NCBI RefSeq assembly: GCF_008831285.2
Contig: NC_045147.1
Location: forward strand, 124,001 to 188,000
DNA: 64,000 nt
Reading direction: 5' to 3'
Source of the DNA: Nymphaea colorata
Taxonomy: Eukaryota; Streptophyta; Magnoliopsida; Nymphaeales; Nymphaeaceae
How positions within the stretch are numbered: the stretch's first letter is position 1; each line of letters starts with the position of its first letter. Both the position numbers and the translations under genes were made by a program. The notes beneath the pieces are model-generated. The model ran no database searches and had not been told where the DNA came from. It saw only the letters and a list, made by a program, of their open reading frames with translations. This document shows, one piece after another, positions 57,401 to 64,000 of this stretch.

Positions 57401-60400
57401 GGAATTTGAAACCCTTCAATTGAAGATGCTTTTATAGTTGAAGTCTATCTTCATGTAGGCAGTGAGAAAGGCTATTGGTTCTACTTCTAACTTCTAATCC
57501 ATCTTTAGGAATCTAAATTGATAATACTCCTATATTTCATTTTCTGTGCTTGAAGTCCAAGCAACCTGATTATTTAACTTCATCTTCTTCAATCCAAGTC
57601 AGTAATAGCTGTAGGTTATTTTTTATTATTGTTCTTTACATGTAACTTTTGTTGTTTCCTTTCCGTAAACTGAAAGATCTGAGAAAAACTTCTACCTGCA
57701 GGCTTTCGTTTATCATTTTGAAGGATCCAAATCATGCTTTTCAAGCTTCCATATTTTTCTGCTTCAATCCAGCCTCCATATTCTATTCATCAGTGTAAAG
57801 CTAAATCAACGCCAGATGATTCTGTAGTTTCTTTGTAATACATAATACACTTAATGATTACCATGAGGTGGTAACTTTTTATTTCTCTAATCTAGCAGAT
57901 ACTCAGAAAGTTTGTATGCCCTTCTTTCTTTGGGAGGGGTATACCATCTGCTCCAAGGAAGCAAAACAAAAGCTGTGCTTCTGCTTGCTTTTTCTGGTTC
58001 TGCAAGGTCAAATGGACTACTTAATGCTGGGTATTTCTGCTTTCAAGCAATGCATCAGGCTTGTGATGCCATTTTTCAGAAAAAGAAAATTGGTGTAAGA
58101 TCTGGATCCTATTCTGGTCTTATTATCATTTACATTTGTTTACTATGACTATCTGACCTATTTCTCTTGTTTCTACTCATGGTTTTAACTCATAGGCTGT
58201 TAAAGCTCTTTCCTAATCAAATATACTATATGCAGAACATGTGTGTATGTGCGTGATCTTCAACTTCAGCATGTGAATATGATACTTCATTACAATTTAA
58301 GTTTATTCAGGGCCAGTCAGGTGTGTTTGGGTTTATGTATCTTTAACTTTAGAAAACTAAAAAGTTTTTGAAGAAAGCGACATGATTGAATATAACTGGA
58401 GCAGCCAACATGTTCTAACGTTCTGCTGTGTTGAACATTGAAAATGGATGGGACACATCATGTGGTGCTGTAGGCACTTTGGAAGTCCTAGGTTTTAGAC
58501 TGTGTCTAGAGAGCCTGGGCACAACCTTGAAGTACATATGCTTAAAAAGAATGCCGAAATTTAGATTATTAACTGATGAGAAAGCATGCTTTGTAACAGG
58601 ATTTAGTTTGTTTATTTTTTAGAATTCATGTGATCATAATACGATCTGAAGTTCATATGTAAGATCTGAATGGCAGTGAAATTTACCAGAGAACTGTTTC
58701 TCTGTCATAGATTTTGGCACTAAAGAAATATTACACATTCTTGAAGAAAATTTCCATGACATTTCAGAATCTGTACTCCTAGCTCTCATGCTGCGTTGAA
58801 TGCTGATCCTAGGTTCAGTAACCTTGCTGTGGAAATGACCTTTGTTCTTTTGTTGCAGCTGGCATTGCAGATTGTTTCTGCCACAATTCTCCAGACAGTA
58901 ATCATTTCCTTGCCATTCATTTCATTTCAAGCATATGGGTTTTATAACATTTGTCAAAGAGGTCCCTCAGATGAGTTGAGGCCTTGGTGCAAATCCAGAT
59001 TGCCATACTTGTATGGTTTTATTCAAGGTCATTACTGGTAAGATTCCAAATTTACTTAAAATATGATAGACTTTTCACTTGAAACGTGAAACACGTGATC
59101 AATAAGTTGTTTATCTTGTTTATTGCAAAGATGTTTTAATGATTTATAATTCACACGTACTTTTGGTTACTGTTACATTTATCACAAGATTGTCGAAAAT
59201 CTCGTGATATTTATGACAAAAACAAGTAAAATGAAAAGAGGAAAAATCTCATCGAGATTTTGAAAATCTCACAAAAATAAGTCTCCCGATCTTTTCGCAA
59301 TCTTTTAGTGATCTTTTTGCTTTTTTCTTTTGCAGTTATTTGTTTCTCATTTATTTTATTTTTCTTTATTTTTTATGATTTTTTGCTTTTTAAATTTGCC
59401 AAAATTTTTCCTGAAAGGTTACTGAGAAAAAGTTTGCCGAAAAAGTACCCGAGAAAAAATCTCGCTGATATTTCCCCAGAATGATATTTGTCACAATGCT
59501 GTGGGCGGAAATTTAACTTTAGTTTATGAAAAAGGAAATTGCTAAGTTATTTCACAGATTCTTTGATTTTGGATGACAATTTTCTATAACAGACATTTTG
59601 TTCTTATCGTTGCATGTGTCTCTCTAAATCTTTTATATGGGTATGGTTTATAGGGCATTGTTCTTTCCTATTGCCTTTATGTAGTATCTCTTTTACTGGC
59701 TCTAGTTAGTGAACATATTTTTCTTCCAGTGGCGTGTGTTCGCAGTTTTTTTCTGCTCAATTGTCTTGGTTGTACGAACCATCATGTGGGCTTTACCTTT
59801 ACATTTTTAACTGTCAAGAGAAACAGGTATTGCTATTTCACTTTGTAATTTTGAATCTCTGTTTGGTACTAAGCAGCTACCATTGACTGGACTCGGTAAT
59901 GTATACTTTCTCCATTCAGAAAACTTGGACATGTCCTGCTCATCTGTCAGTCTCTTGAGCCAGTTATATGCTTGGACTATGTCAGTGTTCCCAGGTGTGG
60001 ATGTAAAGGAGTTCGATTATGCTTGTATCTTGGTGGAATTATGTAGCTTAATAGGATAAACCGATAAAGCTAGTGTCCAGAAGAAGAAGTGGTCAAGGAA
60101 TACAGAACCGAATCCAAATTTATCAACCTTTTAGATTTTATCTTCCAGCTTTTGTAAGATATGCTCTTGAAAATGCTTACCCATTCTTGACAAATAGACA
60201 ACTTCTTGGTTTTATTCAAGCCAAATCCATCAACACTTGTTGTTCCTTCTGGTACTGGACCTCTCTCTGCTTTATTTTTTTAATCTATTTCTTTGTTGGT
60301 TTTGTGATGCAGGGGTGTCGGATTCTTGAGCTACTTCCAACTAAAACAGCTCCCAAATTTTTTTCTTGCATCTCCAGTTCTGTTGCTGGCTGTGAGCTCC

Positions 60401-61123
60401 ATTGTTGAGTACACAAAGTCAGATCCTAAATTTGCGTTCTCTCTGGGCTTTCTCGCTACCTGTATTGAAAGTAGTGCTCTAGTATTCTACTCCACTGGCA
60501 TAGAGAAAAGAGCTGAGATCATTAAGGACTCAAGCTTTCCCAACATGCCCAAAGGTATGCAGAATTACATGGCATGATAGTTGCAATGAATGTCTGAAGC
60601 AGTTGAGAACCTCAAAACAGTTCATCTAATAGTCTCTGCTTAATATGCCACTTTGTTTTGCTCTTTGAACAAATTAAATACTGTTTCACACAAGAGTTGA
60701 TATTGTCTCTATTTCTGTTTCTTTTGTAGTTGGCAAATTAGGAAACAAGCCTGCTTTTTTCTGTCTCAGCCATGAATGGCATGGTTAAAATTAAAGGCCA
60801 TTTCTTTTGCCTTAAGATCAGCTTGTTGATCACTTGTTTTCTCCTGTTTAACCAACTGCAATGTCTCTTCTATGTTTTACTAAGTGTTATTTCCAATATC
60901 TGATGTCTCATCCATGTTCTGTTTCCATTTGTTTACAGAAAGAATGCATAGAAGCGGAAAGTGCAACAAGGATGGTAATGCTGTTGAAAGAACTAGTGGT
61001 TCTTATCTGCAAGAATGTAATCCCATTTCTGAGGCACCGAGATATCACCACATCCTTGTACTTCCTTTTGTTCTACATTTGGCATTCTTGGTTGCTGTTG
61101 CATTCTTTGTTATGCATGTCCAG
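54481..61123 (+). CDS. PIGV: PIG-V, GPI mannosyltransferase 2 (7 of about 8 coding exons; 3' end outside window)
   Basis: Coding exons 54481-54862, 55374-55479, 57702-57794, 57899-58094, 58859-59037, 60313-60554 and 60939-61123 give 461 codons with consistent phases. PIG-V is an ER multi-pass enzyme that adds the second mannose to the GPI-anchor precursor from dolichol-phosphate mannose. Signs seen: a basic start (KRKKKRLL), a first hydrophobic helix near 37-50, the lumenal WDGVYFVRIAECGYEYEQ motif at 92 onwards with the family Trp-Asp, AFLPLLPL, IFYSSVYSESLYALLSLGG, SARSNGLLNAGY, and YWGVGFLSYFQLKQLPNF. The last exon seen ends HVQ at a GTAACT donor; about 50-60 C-terminal residues are expected in the missing exon. 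The ATG at 54,481 is preferred. An in-frame upstream ATG (54,376) would add 35 residues of low-quality sequence overlapping the promoter-side repeat. Confidence 0.93.
56735..57060. mobile_element. hAT-family-like fragment in PIG-V intron 2
   Basis: Starts GTCACATGAGTGCGGGGTGT and contains GTGCGGGTG repeats, ATCCCAAAAATTTTAGGTGC, an AT-rich middle, and ends with GCCGCACCCATGTCCGGTGC text. It is close to the 10,010 terminus style but lacks a clean second terminus, so borders and assignment are tentative. Confidence 0.5.
59180..59500. mobile_element. Short repeat element in PIG-V intron 5
   Basis: The left side reads GATTGTCGAAAATCTCGTGA and the right side GATATTTGTCACAATG, partly inverted. It is rich in AAAATCTC and T runs. 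It shares CCCGAGAAAAA and the ATTTGTSAC end with the insertion at 29,099-29,492. Borders are approximate. Confidence 0.5.
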
Positions 61124-62888
61124 GTAACTATTCTGCTCATTTAGGTTGGTTGTTAGTTTACTGGAGTTCATACATGGAGAACCCATACATTCCTATCGTC
61201 ATTTGTTAGATTTTGTAATTTCTAAAGTCGTTTCATATCAAAGTAAGAAAAGCACCTCAGTTTTCAATCTTGATGTCAGTAACTTGTAGTATATTGTATG
61301 GTATTGCAAATAAGTCATTGTATGTACTGCGCAATCATTTTAAAAATCCTTACCATTTCTGTTGTCATTTCTCAAGCTTCATCTACTATGATTTTTGCTT
61401 GAGCCTATGAATTCAGACAACTCACACTGTCACACACTAAGAAAAATGTACTCTTGAACTCTCTTTTGGGTAATAACCTAAGTTCCATAGATGCATGTGC
61501 GGATGTGACAATTTTCAAAAAATTTTGGGTGCGGCTGCAGTAAATATATGTATAATTGATTGTTTTGTAATTTTGTTTGTGTACACATATTTTTATTTTT
61601 TGGTCAATATTCTCATTTAATTTTAGATTTTTCATTTTATTAAAAAATACCGAGATTTTCTGAGAAAAGCAACTTTGCCGTAAAATACCTGAGAAAACTT
61701 CATCGTTAAAAACCTGGTAATGATATTTGTGACATTGCTTTATATTGATTGTGCAATGGAACTATGTGTAGATGGTATTGTTAGGACAGGTCGATTTGTC
61801 AAGAGCTTTTTTTGCAGATGGAAGGTATTGTTAGAATAGGTCAATTCAAGGATGATCCAATATCTATGTCAGTTGTTTTTGATATGATTTTGTAATTGTG
61901 GATAAAATTTGTTTTATTTCGCATTATGAATACAACTTGATCGTGCAATGAACTAAAAGTAGAAGTTATTAGTAAAACAGGTCGATTTAGGGATGGCCTT
62001 ACATTTGTTTGAATTGATTTAGTGATTGTAGATTTGATGTGTTTTATCTTGCATTGTGAATGTAACTAGATTATGGCTTACATATGTGTGTGTATGAAGC
62101 AATATTGTAAAAAGAGTATTGTGACCTGTATCAGTCAGGCTAATAGATACATTGTATCATAAATGTATCCTGAAGTTATTTTCTTAATTAAAAAAACAAA
62201 AATAGAGAAGAACATCAGATAAAATATGGAAAAATCAAGAAAAAATTTGTGGATGATTCCATGCAACAAAATTAGAGCTTCCGTTTTTCTGTGGAAGAAC
62301 CTATGTTTGTCTTCCAAATAAGAAAACATGTTTTATGACCGTAAAGTTATTTGAGGATTCAAGGAGTATTAGACATGCATAACAAAAATTTATTTATTTT
62401 GATACCCATTTGGCTATCTTTTAAAGGATGCAAATAGTCATTCATATAATGGCAAAAAGAAATTCATAGTAAAGGTTCATTATAGAATTTATTCAAACCA
62501 ACATAGGCAATAATGTTTATATCTAGTTGAAAGCATGTTGCAATATTTCTTAGGTGCTTGGATTTGTTTTGGCACGAAAACTGTGTACTAGCTATTAGTA
62601 ACTCCATACACGCTCTTAAATTACATATGACTAGTAGAACTCATGAAATATGAGACCCATTATGCATTGCTCAATCCTGCAGATTAGGTGATACATGTTA
62701 TCTTCTCATAAATGTTTTTAGAAATCAATTTAATAGCTCAAGGTCATATTCTTTAAATGAAAAAGAAAACAGAAAAGAAAAAGAAAAAAACTATGATGAT
62801 TCCATGCAACTATGCAAGATGCAACAAAATAGAGTTTTCATGGTTTTGACCCATATTGTACTATGGGGCCTCTTCGTATTGGATGATG
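61124..62888 (+). other. PIG-V last intron (left part), repeat fragments
   Basis: No coding sequence for the expected C-terminal exon is found up to 64,000. 61,490-61,550 has a fragment of hAT-like terminus text (GTGCGGATGTGACAATTTTC, then TTTTGGGTGCGGC). 61,630-61,737 ends with the ATTTGTGACATTG text of the 29,099 family. 61,750-62,100 has three loosely repeated GGTCGATTTRG...GATTTTGTAATTGTGGAT blocks. Confidence 0.5.
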
Positions 62889-63251
62889 CTATGTCACATG
62901 GGTGTGGGTACAGTACGGGTGTGGCTACGGTGGTACGGGTTCAAACATGACAATTTTAAAAATTGTGGGTACGCAGATATGCGAATTTTATATTTTCAAA
63001 AATGATAAAATGAAAAAAGACATTAATAGTCTTATAATCTACAAAAAAAAATCACAATTAAAGAAAAATGAGAGGAAAATATAGAATCTTATTGAAAGGA
63101 AAATATAAAAGGGAAAATAAAAAATTAGAGAAAAAAATTAAGTTTGAAAATATAATTTTAAAAGTTTTAAAATGCAGCCGTACTCCAGCTGTACCGTACC
63201 CACGTACCGATACGGGTACCTGGGCAAAACTGGCATATACGTGTCACATAG
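62889..63251. mobile_element. hAT-family short element (363 bp) downstream of PIG-V exon 7
   Basis: The left end CTATGTCACATGGGTGTGGG and the right end ACGTGTCACATAG are inverted. The flanking octamers GGATGATG (62,881-62,888) and GTATGATA (63,252-63,259) match at 6 of 8. The left ~100 bp is nearly the same as the left end of the 10,010 element (GGTGGTACGGGTTC, then ATGACAATTTTAAAAATTGT against ATGACATTTTTAAAATTCGT), so it looks like an internal-deletion derivative of it. Confidence 0.85.
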
Positions 63252-63565
63252 GTATGATATAAGGATGTACCCTACAATTCATAGTTTCATACAATACATA
63301 TGCGCTACACCACCTATTTACGATAGGGGTGGTATATTGATTGTAGCGTAAAATTAAAAAAAAAATGCAAAAAGGCAATACATCTAAAATGGTTTTTCAT
63401 ATTGTTTATTATTCATATATTGATATTTTAGTTTTTTTAAATTCTTTCATTATTTTTATGGATATTATATATTTCACAATTTTTGTCATACTCCTCAACA
63501 CCTTGAGGCCTACATTTCACTGCATGGTAGGCTTAATGCCTCTTTGCCTCATCCCATTTAACAAC

Positions 63566-63619
<54 letters not shown>

Positions 63620-64000
63620 TGCGGATTGACAAGTGATAATAGAGGGTGTTTCATGGGATAATGTTTCTCAGATGGGTAAAGAAGTGTTTTTTTAATTAAA
63701 AAACAAAATCATGTGTTTCAGGCACAATGCAAGCCTCAAGTCAGGCTATGCCTTTTCCTTGTGCCTTGAGTCGTTTTCATCAAAAAATGCCTGAGGCCTA
63801 CACTTTTAAGGTGTGAAGCGCACACTTTTAATAACAATGGATATAGGTTCCTCACTTTTCCAGAAAACCTTTTCTTTTTCTCATTTTCCTTAATTGGGAA
63901 GCTATGTCCAGATTTTGCTAAGAGATAAACCCAGATATTGAACTCTTTATCCCCTTCAACTCCTGTGATTTCTAACTCCAGCCTAACGCCTTCCGTTTTT
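63252..64000. other. Right edge: repeat fragments and (GA)24
   Basis: (GA)24 at 63,569-63,616. 63,720-63,835 contains GCCTCAAGTCAGGCTATGCC and ends with CACACTTTTAATAACAATGG, similar to the right side of the 29,995-31,050 element. No gene is seen. Confidence 0.5.

Noticed and set aside
59731-59816. Possible extra PIG-V exon between exons 5 and 6
   Set aside because: An open, hydrophobic-looking stretch is bordered by AG and GT-like sequences, but exon 5 joins exon 6 directly (TG|G completes Trp in HYWGVGF), matching the family; the stretch meets an in-frame stop in the relevant frame.
1-64000. CRISPR arrays, bacterial operons, rRNA genes or organellar inserts
   Set aside because: No regularly spaced repeats with unique spacers, no such gene text and no organelle gene was recognised; I did not detect a convincing tRNA gene by eye, but a covariance search would be needed to exclude one.

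Overview
This window looks like nuclear DNA of a flowering plant. It is AT-rich, has multi-exon genes with long introns, and is dense in plant-type transposable elements (Copia, Ty3/gypsy, hAT, CACTA-like, PIF/Harbinger-like MITEs) and (AT)n/(GA)n microsatellites. I cannot name the species. There is no bacterial, organellar, rRNA or CRISPR signal.

Three protein genes are supported, all on the + strand. (1) 9,351-38,525 is a complete 19-exon, 894-codon gene for a HUB2/BRE1-type RING E3 ligase, which monoubiquitinates histone H2B. Every exon joins in frame, although the introns hold about 20 kb of transposons. (2) 42,516-45,469 is a complete 4-exon, 240-codon gene for a protein I do not recognise, with a plausible plastid transit peptide and a short acidic/amphipathic C-terminal domain. 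(3) 54,481 to beyond 61,123 is the GPI mannosyltransferase PIG-V. Seven coding exons (461 codons) are present and the last exon lies past the right edge. The three genes have unrelated housekeeping roles (chromatin, probably plastid, ER GPI-anchor synthesis) and show no sign of working together.

Layout. 1-2,300: degenerate Ty3/gypsy gag-protease-RT on the minus strand. About 2,410-5,765: its probable long LTR, with tandem repeats and a minus-strand TATA box. 5,766-9,090: repeat-rich DNA. 9,351-38,525: HUB2. Its intron 1 carries a degenerate hAT transposon (10,010-13,720). Its 13.4 kb intron 12 carries a Copia element on the minus strand (17,966-29,557). That Copia was itself invaded by a second, + strand Copia (22,348-27,763), by a short hAT derivative (20,818-21,712) and by a ~0.4 kb insertion in one LTR. 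Its intron 15 carries two more hAT-family elements and a gypsy integrase scrap. 38,526-42,200: intergenic, ending in a GAGCT-rich repeat. 46,121-46,518: PIF/Harbinger MITE. About 46,540-50,078: CACTA-like non-coding element. 50,641-52,558: element with perfect 14-bp terminal inverted repeats. 53,955-54,340: second copy of the GAGCT-rich repeat, just upstream of PIG-V. 61,124-64,000: PIG-V last intron with more hAT-family copies and a (GA)24 tract.

I found no clearly new biological system. The most useful observations are a hAT family sharing the terminus CTATGTCACATGGG, with a decayed transposase-coding member and several short derivatives inside these genes; a datable three-level nest inside a functional-looking HUB2 intron; a GC-AG intron in HUB2; one repeat family sitting in the proximal promoter of two neighbouring genes; and the unrecognised 240-residue protein. 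All statements come from reading the sequence and from general family knowledge; no database search was run.
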